Program-made: the position numbers and the translations under genes
Assembly: GCF_045862745.1 (NCBI RefSeq)
Contig: NZ_BQXN01000006.1
Coordinates: 46,620-110,619, forward strand
Direction: 5' to 3'
Origin: Furfurilactobacillus entadae
GTDB taxonomy: Bacteria; Bacillota; Bacilli; Lactobacillales; Lactobacillaceae
DNA length: 64,000 nucleotides
In this document: piece by piece, positions 16,906-25,195 of the stretch
How the letters are laid out: the number at the start of each line of letters is the position of its first letter
Position numbering within the stretch: the first letter of the stretch is position 1
Notes under the pieces: model-generated
The model's input: only the letters and a program-made list of their open reading frames with translations
Databases searched by the model: none
Told to the model about the DNA's origin: nothing

Positions 16906-17772
16906 CTACTGGGCCTTAGCGGCAAAATACTGATCCAAACCGGTTGTAACGGAATGCGCCACCCGGTAGGGATACGTTATGCCGCTGATGGTTCGAAAGT
17001 CCTTCTTGTCGTTAATGTAACCCATTTCTAGAAGCACAGCGGGCCGTTGGTTTTCACGAATGACCTCGAAGTTACCAAACTGAATGCCCTTGTTAGGCAT
17101 GGGGTAGTGGTTCATCTGCTTGTTTAATGCTTCTGCAAGCCCGTATGACGTCCCTTTATGGTAATAGTAGGTCGTTAGCCCAGAGGATTGATTAACGGCC
17201 GGAGATGAATCGAAGTGGATACTGATGAATGCGTCAGCTTGAACCTCGTTTGACAGTGCTGGTCGTGGTGCAAGGCCAACATATTTATCCGTGTCGCGGG
17301 TCATGATGACATGGGCACCGCGGCGGCGAAGGTCGCTAGCGACCGCCTGGGCAACCTTCAACGTGTACGTTTTTTCCATGTCCTTTGCTTTAGTGGCATC
17401 CATGGTGTGCAGGGCGCCTGAATCAGCGCCACCGTGACCGGGATCAATCACAATTGTCGCCTCTGAAAGGGAGGTGGCCTTCTTCAGGTTTGTCCGCCGG
17501 TCAACTAACCAACTGGCAACCCACCCGGTGTGACGATCATCATAACGAACGTGGTACCACAAGTTTTTTTCGCCAATTTTCACCAGCCGACTGTTAAGCT
17601 TGGCCTTATGAATGGTTTTATCCGATAAGCTGGGGCCAGAATGCACGTTAAGGTTGTCCACACTGACCGTCACCGTTTGCTCACGGGTTAGCCAAAAGAG
17701 AAGAAGCCCGACGGTAATGGTCACGACAATGGTGACCGTGAGCTGAAACCAACGTTGTTTCAAAAAATTCAT
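16906..17772 (-). CDS. N-acetylmuramoyl-L-alanine amidase with SH3b domain
   Basis: Peptidoglycan hydrolase of 288 residues. An N-terminal membrane anchor or uncleaved signal (residues about 8-28, FQLTVTIVVTITVGLLLFW) is followed by a bacterial SH3 domain (about 33-92) and an Amidase_3 catalytic domain that begins TIVIDPGHGGADSGAL. Zinc ligands are expected at the His of DPGHGG, the Glu downstream and the His of ISIHFDSS; the catalytic Glu is in LLEMGYIND. It is convergent with dtd and divergent from hisS. Confidence 0.92.
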   Translation of the reverse strand: MNFLKQRWFQLTVTIVVTITVGLLLFWLTREQTVTVSVDNLNVHSGPSLSDKTIHKAKLNSRLVKIGEKNLWYHVRYDDRHTGWVASWLVDRRTNLKKATSLSEATIVIDPGHGGADSGALHTMDATKAKDMEKTYTLKVAQAVASDLRRRGAHVIMTRDTDKYVGLAPRPALSNEVQADAFISIHFDSSPAVNQSSGLTTYYYHKGTSYGLAEALNKQMNHYPMPNKGIQFGNFEVIRENQRPAVLLEMGYINDKKDFRTISGITYPYRVAHSVTTGLDQYFAAKAQ

Positions 17773-17806
17773 AGTTTTTTCAATCCTTATTTAGTAAATT
17801 AGACCA

Positions 17807-17815
17807 ATTATAGCA
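17807..17815 (-). promoter_or_regulatory. Extended -10 promoter of the amidase gene
   Basis: On the minus strand TGCTATAAT is an extended -10 element 35 bases upstream of the amidase start. No good -35 is visible, as is usual for extended -10 promoters. Confidence 0.65.
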
Positions 17816-17853
17816 AATTCTCCGGGTTCAAACCGCAAATTCAGTGAATCGAC

Positions 17854-17882
17854 TTGACAGATGGGCAAAACTAAACTAAGTT
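17854..17882 (+). promoter_or_regulatory. Promoter of the hisS-aspS T-box leader
   Basis: TTGACA (17854-17859), a 17-base spacer and TAAGTT (17877-17882) precede the T-box leader. Confidence 0.75.
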
Positions 17883-17887
17883 TTAAA

Positions 17888-18109
17888 CACGATATAACAA
17901 TATTAAAACCGGTGATGGAAGACCATTAGTGGTGCCGATTAACCAAGAGAGCAAGTGGGTGGTGAAAACTTGCATAATCAGCAACATGAAGACACTTTCT
18001 AGGTGGATGAAAATCCCGTCGCAAATGACGTTACCCGTGAGAACCAATAAAGGTGGTACCGTGCGCAAGCACCCTTGAATTTAACGTCAGGGGTGTTTTT
18101 TTATTTTTT
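17888..18109 (+). ncRNA. T-box riboswitch controlling hisS-aspS
   Basis: The leader contains the T-box AAAGGTGGTACCGTGCG (from 18050), which pairs with the uncharged tRNA acceptor end, and then an intrinsic terminator (CACCCTTGA at 18070, TCAGGGGTG at 18087, run of T). Stem I carries AAGAGAGCAAG and GGTGAAAACTTGC. On the 3' side of stem I lies GAAGACACTTTC (17988 on), where GAC (Asp) and CAC (His) overlap by one base; this is the likely specifier region. Uncharged tRNA would disrupt the terminator and turn the operon on. Confidence 0.9.
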
Positions 18110-18166
18110 CGGCACCATTAACGATCACGTTGCATTGTTATGCTAACAATTTTGGAGGTCAAGATT

Positions 18167-19462
18167 ATGAAATACCAACGCCCAAAAGGGACCGCAGATA
18201 TTTTACCCGGTGAATCAGCAAAGTGGAGTTACGTGGAAGAAACGGCCCGACTGCTGTTTGATAATTACCAATTTCATGAAATTCGGACACCGCTGTTTGA
18301 GAACTTCGAAGTTTTCTCACGGTCTGCCGGAGACACCAGCGATGTCGTTACCAAGGAAATGTACGATTTTCATGATAAGGGCGATCGCCACATTGCGCTA
18401 CGGCCAGAGGGAACGGCTGGGGTTGTTCGGGCCTACGTTGAAAATAAACTGTACGCGCCTGAACAAGAGAAGCCATACAAAGTCTACTACATGGGACCAA
18501 TGTTCCGTTATGAACGGCCACAATCTGGGCGGATGCGTGAATTTCATCAAATCGGGGTTGAAGCCTTCGGGAGTGATTCACCAGCAGTTGATGTTGAAGT
18601 AATGGCCATGGCCATGGACTTCTTCACCCAATTGGGACTGTCAGGCTTGAAGTTAGCCATCAATTCACTGGGTGACCAGGAGACACGGGCAGCGTACCAC
18701 CAAGCACTTGTTGATTATTTGGAACCTCATTTTGCCGAACTTAGTGAGGATTCACAGGCCCGCTTACACAAAAACCCATTACGCGTGTTGGACAGTAAAG
18801 CAGACCAAGACAAGGTCATTGTTGAAAATGCGCCATCCATCCTTGACTTCATGACGCCAGCGGCACAAGCCCATTTAGACGCCGTCAAGGAGATGCTAAC
18901 GTCATTATCAATTCCGTTTGAAGTGGATGCAACGATGGTGCGCGGTCTGGATTACTATAACCACACAATTTTCGAAATCGAAAGTAACGCGTCTGTTTTA
19001 GGGCACGGATGGACAACCATCTGTGGTGGTGGTCGTTACAACGGGTTGGTTGAAGAATTGGGTGGCCCAGAAACACCTGGCTTTGGTTTTGGGATCGGAT
19101 TGGAACGGCTCTTATTACTGCTGGATCAAGCAGCAGTCAGCATGCCAACCGAAATGCCACTTGATGTTTACGTTGTCGGTATCGGTGAAGAAACCAGCAG
19201 CACAACGCTCCAACTTGTGCAGGCCATTCGCCACGCTGGCTTCAGTGCGGACCGGGATTACCTGAACCGGAAACCAAAGGCTCAGTTTAAGACGGCCGAT
19301 CGCCGTTCAGCACGGTTTACAATGACCGTTGGTGAAAAGGAGTTGGCAAGTCAAACGGTCAACTTTAAAAACATGGCCTCTGGCGAAGAAGTAACGGTGC
19401 CAATGGCGGATGTGACTGCCGACTTTGGTCGGATTTTTGACCGTTATTTTGAAGAAGATTAG
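18167..19462 (+). CDS. hisS: Histidyl-tRNA synthetase
   Basis: Class II synthetase of 431 residues. Motif 1 lies in the N-terminal part (MKYQRPKGTADILPGE), motif 2 is MGPMFRYERPQSGRMREFHQIGVEAFG, the HisA motif is GLDYYNHTIFE, and motif 3 is GFGFGIGLERLLLL. The C-terminal anticodon domain follows (DVYVVGIGEE onward). ATG 18167 is chosen because TTGGAGGTC is nearby; an upstream in-frame ATG at 18140 lies before it. It is controlled by the T-box leader. Confidence 0.97.
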   Translation: MKYQRPKGTADILPGESAKWSYVEETARLLFDNYQFHEIRTPLFENFEVFSRSAGDTSDVVTKEMYDFHDKGDRHIALRPEGTAGVVRAYVENKLYAPEQEKPYKVYYMGPMFRYERPQSGRMREFHQIGVEAFGSDSPAVDVEVMAMAMDFFTQLGLSGLKLAINSLGDQETRAAYHQALVDYLEPHFAELSEDSQARLHKNPLRVLDSKADQDKVIVENAPSILDFMTPAAQAHLDAVKEMLTSLSIPFEVDATMVRGLDYYNHTIFEIESNASVLGHGWTTICGGGRYNGLVEELGGPETPGFGFGIGLERLLLLLDQAAVSMPTEMPLDVYVVGIGEETSSTTLQLVQAIRHAGFSADRDYLNRKPKAQFKTADRRSARFTMTVGEKELASQTVNFKNMASGEEVTVPMADVTADFGRIFDRYFEED

Positions 19463-19484
19463 GCAATAAAAGGAGAGTTCAACA

Positions 19485-21272
19485 ATGGAACGAACACAAT
19501 ATGCGGGCCTCATTGATGAAAGCTATGAAGGCCAAGAAGTCACCCTTGAGGGGTGGGTCCAAAAACGCCGGGACTTAGGAAAGCTGATTTTTATTGACCT
19601 GCGTGATCGTGAAGGCCTAGTTCAACTGGTCTTCAGTGCGGCCAATGGTGAAGCAGCGTTAGCAGCTGCTGAAGAAATGCGGAGCGAATTCGTTATTAAA
19701 ATTAACGGAACGGTCAAGGCCAGAAGTGCAAAGGAAGTTAACCCGGACATGAAGACCGGGAAGGTGGAAGTGGAAGTTAACGCTGCTGAAATCTTGAACC
19801 GGTCAAAGGTGCCGCCGTTTGATATTTCAAACGGGGTGGAAGCCGCTGAAGACCTGAAGTTAAAGTACCGTTACCTTGATTTACGGCGGCCAGAGATGCA
19901 ACGTGGATTGATCATGCGAAGTAAGATCACCCAGGCTGTGCACAGTTACTTTGATGAAAATGGCTTTATCGACATCGAAACGCCAGACTTAACGAAGTCG
20001 ACACCAGAAGGGGCCAGAGATTACCTGGTGCCAAGTCGGATCTATCCAGGTCATTTCTACGCATTGCCACAGTCACCACAGTTATTTAAACAGTTATTGA
20101 TGGGCGCTGGGTTTGACCGTTACTACCAAATTGCGCGGTGTTTCCGTGACGAAGATCTCCGTGGTGACCGGCAACCTGAATTTACACAGATTGACATGGA
20201 AACCAGTTTCATGAGTCAACATGACATCATGGACATGACGGAAGGGCTGATCGCCCGGGTGATGAAGAACACGTTGAACATGGACGTGACGTTGCCATTC
20301 AACCGGATCACATGGCAAGAATCCATGGATCGGTTCGGAACGGACCAACCAGACTTACGGTTTGACATGGAATTAAAGGATCTGTCAGCATTGATGGCTG
20401 ACAGTAGCTTTAAGGTCTTTAGTGGCGCCGTTGAAAACGGTGGTCAGGTGAAGGCCATTGCCGTGCCAAACGGGGCGGACCACTACTCACGGAAACAGAT
20501 CGACGCCTTCACGGACTACATCAAGCGGTTTGGTGCTAAGGGGTTGGCCTGGGTCAAGGTCGTTGACGGTGCCTTCAACGGCCCGGTTGCCAAGTTCATC
20601 AACGATCAGTTTGATGACATTACGACGGCGACAGCAGCTAATGATGGTGATTTGATCCTGTTCGTCGCTGACAGAAGCAAAGTTGTTGCAGATAGTTTAG
20701 GCTACTTGCGGACAACGATTGCTAAGGAAATGGACATGATCGACGCCGATAAGTTTGCGTTCTTGTGGGTGATTGACTGGCCACTGTTTGAATACGATGA
20801 AGGGGCTGAACGATGGGTCCCAGCGCACCACCCATTCACAATGCCAAATGAAGGCGATGAACACTACTTGAATGATGGTGAAGATCCTTACAAGGCCCAT
20901 GCCCAAAGTTACGACATCATTTTAAATGGTTTGGAACTTGGTGGTGGCTCAATCCGGATCCACACGCGTGAGCTACAAGAAAAAATGTTGAAAGCCCTTG
21001 GGTTTACGCCAGAGCGGGCCAATGATCAATTTGGCTTCCTGCTGAATGCCTTGGATTACGGGTTCCCACCACATGGTGGTTTAGCCATCGGGTTAGACCG
21101 GTTTGCCCGGCTATTAGCGGGCGCTGACAACATTCGTGAAGTCATTGCCTTTCCAAAGAATTCAAAGGCAACAGAACCGATGACAGAGGCCCCAAGTCAG
21201 GTATCTGATCACCAATTAACAGAATTATCGCTGGCGGTCAATGAACCGGCAGCAACGTCAGAAGATAAATAA
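19485..21272 (+). CDS. aspS: Aspartyl-tRNA synthetase
   Basis: Class IIb synthetase of 595 residues. The N-terminal OB fold binds the anticodon (VTLEGWVQKRRDLGKLIFIDLRDREG). The catalytic core has QSPQLFKQLLMGAGFDRYYQIARCFRDEDLRGDRQPEFTQ, the GAD insertion domain lies in the middle, and motif 3 is GGLAIGLDRFARLLAG. It follows hisS by 22 bases with AAAGGAGAG upstream and shares its T-box control. Whether it also charges tRNA-Asn cannot be judged here. Confidence 0.97.
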   Translation: MERTQYAGLIDESYEGQEVTLEGWVQKRRDLGKLIFIDLRDREGLVQLVFSAANGEAALAAAEEMRSEFVIKINGTVKARSAKEVNPDMKTGKVEVEVNAAEILNRSKVPPFDISNGVEAAEDLKLKYRYLDLRRPEMQRGLIMRSKITQAVHSYFDENGFIDIETPDLTKSTPEGARDYLVPSRIYPGHFYALPQSPQLFKQLLMGAGFDRYYQIARCFRDEDLRGDRQPEFTQIDMETSFMSQHDIMDMTEGLIARVMKNTLNMDVTLPFNRITWQESMDRFGTDQPDLRFDMELKDLSALMADSSFKVFSGAVENGGQVKAIAVPNGADHYSRKQIDAFTDYIKRFGAKGLAWVKVVDGAFNGPVAKFINDQFDDITTATAANDGDLILFVADRSKVVADSLGYLRTTIAKEMDMIDADKFAFLWVIDWPLFEYDEGAERWVPAHHPFTMPNEGDEHYLNDGEDPYKAHAQSYDIILNGLELGGGSIRIHTRELQEKMLKALGFTPERANDQFGFLLNALDYGFPPHGGLAIGLDRFARLLAGADNIREVIAFPKNSKATEPMTEAPSQVSDHQLTELSLAVNEPAATSEDK

Positions 21273-21281
21273 GAATCAAGC

Positions 21282-21314
21282 AATCGCCGTGAGCCCTGCT
21301 CGCGACGATTTTTT
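21282..21314 (+). terminator. Terminator after aspS
   Basis: AATCGCCGTGAGC pairs with GCTCGCGACGATT with two imperfect positions, followed by T residues. Confidence 0.75.
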
Positions 21315-21369
21315 AGTGGGTAAAAATGGCAATTACCACTGGTTCGATAAAAAAAGTCAGTGACTTTCT

Positions 21370-21398
21370 TTGCCAAGTGTTGTGAATTTACTTACAAT
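21370..21398 (+). promoter_or_regulatory. Promoter of the flavin reductase pair
   Basis: TTGCCA (21370-21375), a 17-base spacer and TACAAT (21393-21398). The -10 lies inside the left arm of a long inverted repeat. Confidence 0.75.
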
Positions 21399-21433
21399 AT
21401 GTTTGAATAAAGGAATCTATTATTGTAAGTAAA
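21387..21433 (+). promoter_or_regulatory. Perfect 13-bp inverted repeat, probable operator
   Basis: TTTACTTACAATA (21387-21399) and TATTGTAAGTAAA (21421-21433) are exact reverse complements separated by 21 bases. The left arm covers the -10 box and the right arm lies in the early transcribed region. This is the layout of a repressor operator, possibly two dimer sites (TTACTTAC and GTAAGTAA). The regulator is not encoded next to it. Confidence 0.75.
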
Positions 21434-21460
21434 CCACTTTGCTATTGTTGGAGGAGAACT

Positions 21461-22069
21461 ATGAATAAGTACGTTGCAATCGTCGGCACGAATGCTGATC
21501 ACTCAACGAATCGGCAACTGTTGCAGTTCATGCAACAGCATTTTAATGACCAAGCAACCATTGAAATTGTCGAAATCACCAATTTACCGTTGTTTAACAA
21601 ACCAGAAAACATGAAGGTGCCCGCAGTGGCCACGAACATTGCGGATAAAATCGATCATGCGGATGGTGTAATTATCAGCACCCCAGAATACGATCACTCA
21701 GTTCCTGCGGCCTTAATGAACGCCTTGGAATGGTTATCTTACGGGATTCACCCATTTGTGGACAAACCGGTCATGATCACTGGTGCTTCATACGGTTCCC
21801 TTGGTTCTTCACGGGCACAGGGGCACTTACGGTTAATTCTTGATTCACCAGAATTACGCGCCCGGATCATGCCAAGTTCAGAATTTTTGTTGGCACACTC
21901 ATTGCAGGCGTTTGATGAAGACGGGAACTTAACTGATCAAGAACAAGTGACCAAGCTAGATGGTCTGTTCGCCGACTTTGAAACGTTTGTTGCCATGACA
22001 AAGCAACTGAACCACACGACCGCTCAGGACCAAAAAGAAGCGGCCAATTTCTCATGGGATAATTTATAG
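21461..22069 (+). CDS. NADPH-dependent FMN reductase family protein (first copy)
   Basis: Flavodoxin-fold FMN-binding oxidoreductase of 202 residues. The phosphate-binding loop lies at VAIVGTNADHSTNRQLLQF, and STPEYDHSVPAALMNALEWL and GASYGSLGSSRAQ are the other flavin-contact motifs of the family. A strong GGAGGAG precedes the start. It is the first gene of a two-gene operon with a homologous, longer second copy; both likely arose by tandem duplication. The natural acceptor (quinones, azo dyes, nitro compounds or flavin) cannot be told from the sequence. Confidence 0.88.
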   Translation: MNKYVAIVGTNADHSTNRQLLQFMQQHFNDQATIEIVEITNLPLFNKPENMKVPAVATNIADKIDHADGVIISTPEYDHSVPAALMNALEWLSYGIHPFVDKPVMITGASYGSLGSSRAQGHLRLILDSPELRARIMPSSEFLLAHSLQAFDEDGNLTDQEQVTKLDGLFADFETFVAMTKQLNHTTAQDQKEAANFSWDNL

Positions 22070-22082
22070 GAGGCGCGGAAAA

Positions 22083-23420
22083 ATGAAATTAGTTGGAATT
22101 GCCGGCTCCATTGCCGATCATTCATATAATCGGATGTTATTAAAGTTTATTGCCAACCACTTCAGTGACCAGGTTGAGATTGAATTGTTAGACATCAATG
22201 ATGTCCCACTGTTTAACGAGAGTGATGACCAAACCAATAGTCCTGCCATTCAATACTTAACTCATAAAATTGAAGCGGCAGACGGGGTGATCATTAGCAC
22301 ACCAGAACACAATCACACGTTGACGGCCAGCTTGAAGAGCGTCATTGAATGGTTATCTTACAACGTTCATCCGCTGAACGATAAGCCAGTTATGATCGTG
22401 GGAGCGTCTTATTACGATCAAGGCTCATCACGAGCTCAGCTAATGCTGCGGCAAATTTTGGAATCACCTGGTGTTAACGCCATTGTGATGCCCGGAAACG
22501 AATTCTTATTGGCAAACGTTAAGGACGCGTTTGACGATAACCAACAACTGGTTGACCAACGGACGGTTGATTTTCTTGGGAGCACATTAGCAAAGTTCTT
22601 GAACTTTGTTCGGGTCATTAACACGTTAAACGAACCAGCAGAACCAACTGGCGCAGCGGCAGAAGACTTAACGGCGAGCGGCCACATTGATACAACGGTT
22701 GATGGCGTTGATATGAGCGCCGATGATTGGTTGGAACAAGCGGCAGAAAAGACCCATGCTGTCAGTGGAAATACCTACGTGAAGTTGGACCGGGGGTTGT
22801 TAACGGTTGATCAACTGAACGCCTTTTTGAACGCGATGCCGATGGAATTGACGTACGCTGATAGCAACAACCAGTTCTTGTACTACAACCAACAAGGGCC
22901 AGCCAAGAAGATGCTGGCACCACGTGTACCTGGTCAAGTGGGAAGTGCGCTTTCCATGGTTCACCCAAAGCGGGCGGAACAGCACGTTGCTGAAGTGATT
23001 AACGCCTTGCGGACTGGTAAGACACCAGAAGTGAAGATGGCAATTCCGGGTAACGGGCCTGATAAATTTATCATGCACTATTACCGGGCCATGCACGACG
23101 GCAAAGATCAGTACATGGGGATCAATGAATACGTGCTCGATTTGATGCCAACCATTAACTACTATCTTTCACAAACAGGGCAGAAGCTTGTGGCTGATCC
23201 GGATGCACCGGACGCCGTCTCTGGTGCATCAGAGAAAGAGGCAACGCCTAAGGTTGCCGCAATGGCACCTGCTGAACCTGAGACAGACGACACAACCAGT
23301 GCTTCGGTGGACATGGATGAAGGCGAAGAAACGGTAGCTGCACCGGTAACGCCCACACCAGTAGAAAAGCCGGTTGAGCCTGAAACAGATGACACAACTA
23401 GTGCCTCTGTGGACGACTAA
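22083..23420 (+). CDS. FMN reductase fused to a PAS-like domain
   Basis: Residues about 1-185 are a second NADPH:FMN reductase domain (STPEHNHTLTASLKSVIEWL, GASYYDQGSSRAQ), clearly related to the upstream gene. Residues about 215-365 form a separate domain resembling the PAS-like sensor of DUF438-type proteins (LNAMPMELTYADSNNQFLYY, HPKRAEQHVAEVINALRTG, HYYRAMHDGKDQYMGI). The tail is acidic, Pro/Thr-rich and carries a duplicated EPETDDTTSASVD unit. It starts 13 bases after the first copy with AGGAGG upstream. Sensing and reduction may be coupled, but the ligand is unknown. Confidence 0.85.
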   Translation: MKLVGIAGSIADHSYNRMLLKFIANHFSDQVEIELLDINDVPLFNESDDQTNSPAIQYLTHKIEAADGVIISTPEHNHTLTASLKSVIEWLSYNVHPLNDKPVMIVGASYYDQGSSRAQLMLRQILESPGVNAIVMPGNEFLLANVKDAFDDNQQLVDQRTVDFLGSTLAKFLNFVRVINTLNEPAEPTGAAAEDLTASGHIDTTVDGVDMSADDWLEQAAEKTHAVSGNTYVKLDRGLLTVDQLNAFLNAMPMELTYADSNNQFLYYNQQGPAKKMLAPRVPGQVGSALSMVHPKRAEQHVAEVINALRTGKTPEVKMAIPGNGPDKFIMHYYRAMHDGKDQYMGINEYVLDLMPTINYYLSQTGQKLVADPDAPDAVSGASEKEATPKVAAMAPAEPETDDTTSASVDMDEGEETVAAPVTPTPVEKPVEPETDDTTSASVDD

Positions 23421-23479
23421 GTCACAGCTTTGTGAATAGCGGTGGTGACTAACCGACGCAAGTTGTCGGTCTGTAAATT

Positions 23480-23521
23480 AAAGCGGCTGCTTTCCCATAG
23501 ACGGGAAAGCAGCCGCTTTTT
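23480..23521. terminator. Strong terminator after the flavin reductase operon
   Basis: AAAGCGGCTGCTTTCCC (23480-23496) and GGGAAAGCAGCCGCTTT (23503-23519) form a perfect 17-bp stem with a 6-base loop. It probably also ends the convergent minus-strand gene. Confidence 0.92.
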
Positions 23522-23558
23522 GAATGTGTTTATATTATAACAATGGGCCTCACCGAGA

Positions 23559-24176
23559 TTACTGCTCGTAGGTCACCTGTCGTTTAAAATCAATGGTGCG
23601 TGTTTGCTGATGCTTTGAGGTTTCTTTACCACGAAGTTGTTGACCATGAGTCCCCAGTGTTTTGGTGACTGAAGCTGGCTGTTCAGACCATTTTGCTGAC
23701 GTGAGGTGAACGGTCAGGGTGCCTGGCGTCAGTGGGTCGCCGTTGACAGTGAGTGGGCTTGTCTTAAACGTCTTCTCCGATGTAACCGTAACATCATCAC
23801 CAACCACCGTGTTTTTGGCGGTAATGACCACATGGAGTTTTGTTTTTTCCGGAAGGTTAGTGGTTCCAGTCAAACGGACGTGACCATTGTGATCGACTGT
23901 CATGTGCAGGGTCGTTTTTGCCGCGACTGTTTTGGTCGAGTGGCTTGTGTCGAGCCATGTTTCACCAACCTTGGGGTTTCCCGATGAAGGGGCAAGACCA
24001 GCAATGGTCCAGACACCAATGGATAAAAGGGATAAACAGATGGCAAGAATGAGCTTTGTCTTATTTTTCCACGGGCCGAATTTGTACATCACGTAAATGC
24101 CGGCTGGAAAGAAAATAACGGTTAAAACAATGCCAAACCAGGGTTCTTTATAAAAGCTATTTGCTTGTGTATTCAT
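23559..24176 (-). CDS. Two-helix membrane protein with extracytoplasmic domain, unknown
   Basis: A 205-residue protein with two membrane helices near the N-terminus (GIVLTVIFFPAGIYVMYKFG and LILAICLSLLSIGVWTIAGL). A Thr/Lys-rich, beta-strand-like region of about 135 residues follows, probably outside the cell (LHMTVDHNGHVRLTGTTN, LHVVITAKNTVVGDDVTVT). The second ATG is chosen because GGAGGT lies four bases upstream of it. I do not recognise a family beyond generic Firmicute surface proteins. It is monocistronic and convergent with the flavin reductase operon. Confidence 0.75.
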   Translation of the reverse strand: MNTQANSFYKEPWFGIVLTVIFFPAGIYVMYKFGPWKNKTKLILAICLSLLSIGVWTIAGLAPSSGNPKVGETWLDTSHSTKTVAAKTTLHMTVDHNGHVRLTGTTNLPEKTKLHVVITAKNTVVGDDVTVTSEKTFKTSPLTVNGDPLTPGTLTVHLTSAKWSEQPASVTKTLGTHGQQLRGKETSKHQQTRTIDFKRQVTYEQ

Positions 24177-24201
24177 GAAGACCTCCAAATCTGATTCTCT
24201 T

Positions 24202-24210
24202 AGTATAGCA
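24202..24210 (-). promoter_or_regulatory. Extended -10 promoter of the minus-strand membrane protein
   Basis: Minus-strand TGCTATACT lies 26 bases upstream of the chosen start. Confidence 0.6.
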
Positions 24211-24260
24211 TGTGGGTCCGGTTAAAAACTGCTGACTTTAGCCCAGTATTGCGCGGACTT

Positions 24261-24269
24261 TGTTATAAT
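24261..24269 (+). promoter_or_regulatory. Extended -10 promoter of the YitT-like gene
   Basis: TGTTATAAT, an extended -10 element, ends 29 bases before the start codon. There is no clear -35. Confidence 0.6.
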
Positions 24270-24298
24270 GGGGCCATCAATTAAAAAGGATCTGAATC

Positions 24299-25174
24299 AT
24301 GAATGACTTACAGCAGTTAATCGAACGGCATCAGTACACGGGTCGATTGGGAACCGCCTTTATTTACTCAATTTGTGTCTCCATCGCCCTAAACTTCTTC
24401 TGGAACCCCGGTCACATTTATTCTTCTGGGATTACCGGGGCAGCACAATTGACCCACACACTATCGTCGCGCTACCTGGGTGTTAATTTGGGAATCGGGG
24501 AATTGCTCTTTCTCCTAAACGTGCCGTTATTTGTCCTCGCCTGGCTTAAAATTAGTCACCGGTTTACTGTGTTCACCGTGATTGCCGTTGGGCTATCCAC
24601 GGTCATGATCAAGGTGCTTCATCCCGTTACCTTAACGACCGACCCCATTGTTTGTGCCATTTTTGGTGGAGCAGTCAACGGCTTTGGGACTGGGCTGGCT
24701 CTGCGTTACGGGATTTCGACTGGTGGTTTGGATATCCTGGGAATCGTGATTCGCCGGGCGACCGGCCGGAAAATCGGCCAAATCAACATGATGTTCAATG
24801 CGTTTATCGTGGTGGCCGCTGGGTTCGTCTTTGGCTGGCCCTACGCGTTTTACTCAGCCATCGGGATCTTTGTGAATGCCAGGGTCATGGACATGGTCTA
24901 CACCCGGCAGCAACGGCTCCAAGTGATGATCATTACCGACCGGCCGAAGACGGTGGTGGATTCCGTTCAGCACCACATTCGGCGGGGAATCACCATTGTT
25001 CACGGTGCCGAGGGGGCCTATAAGCACGATGAAAAGGCAATTCTCTTTACCGTGATCTCTGGTTACGAGGTCGGCGAGCTCCAGGAAGCCATCAATGAAT
25101 CAGATCCTGGGTCATTCGTTTCATTGAGCAACATTACCCGGATCTTAGGGAACTTTTATGAGCCACGGTTATAA
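24299..25174 (+). CDS. YitT family membrane protein
   Basis: A 291-residue integral membrane protein. The N-terminal two thirds contain five or six membrane helices with conserved SSGITGAAQL and GLALRYGISTGGLDILG motifs; the C-terminal 80 residues are a soluble DUF2179-like domain (AIL-F-TVISGYEVGELQEAI and PGSFVSLSNITRILG). The molecular role of the family is not settled. nfo follows 21 bases downstream and may be co-transcribed. Confidence 0.9.
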   Translation: MNDLQQLIERHQYTGRLGTAFIYSICVSIALNFFWNPGHIYSSGITGAAQLTHTLSSRYLGVNLGIGELLFLLNVPLFVLAWLKISHRFTVFTVIAVGLSTVMIKVLHPVTLTTDPIVCAIFGGAVNGFGTGLALRYGISTGGLDILGIVIRRATGRKIGQINMMFNAFIVVAAGFVFGWPYAFYSAIGIFVNARVMDMVYTRQQRLQVMIITDRPKTVVDSVQHHIRRGITIVHGAEGAYKHDEKAILFTVISGYEVGELQEAINESDPGSFVSLSNITRILGNFYEPRL

Positions 25175-25195
25175 ACCAAAGGAGTGTTTAACTAA

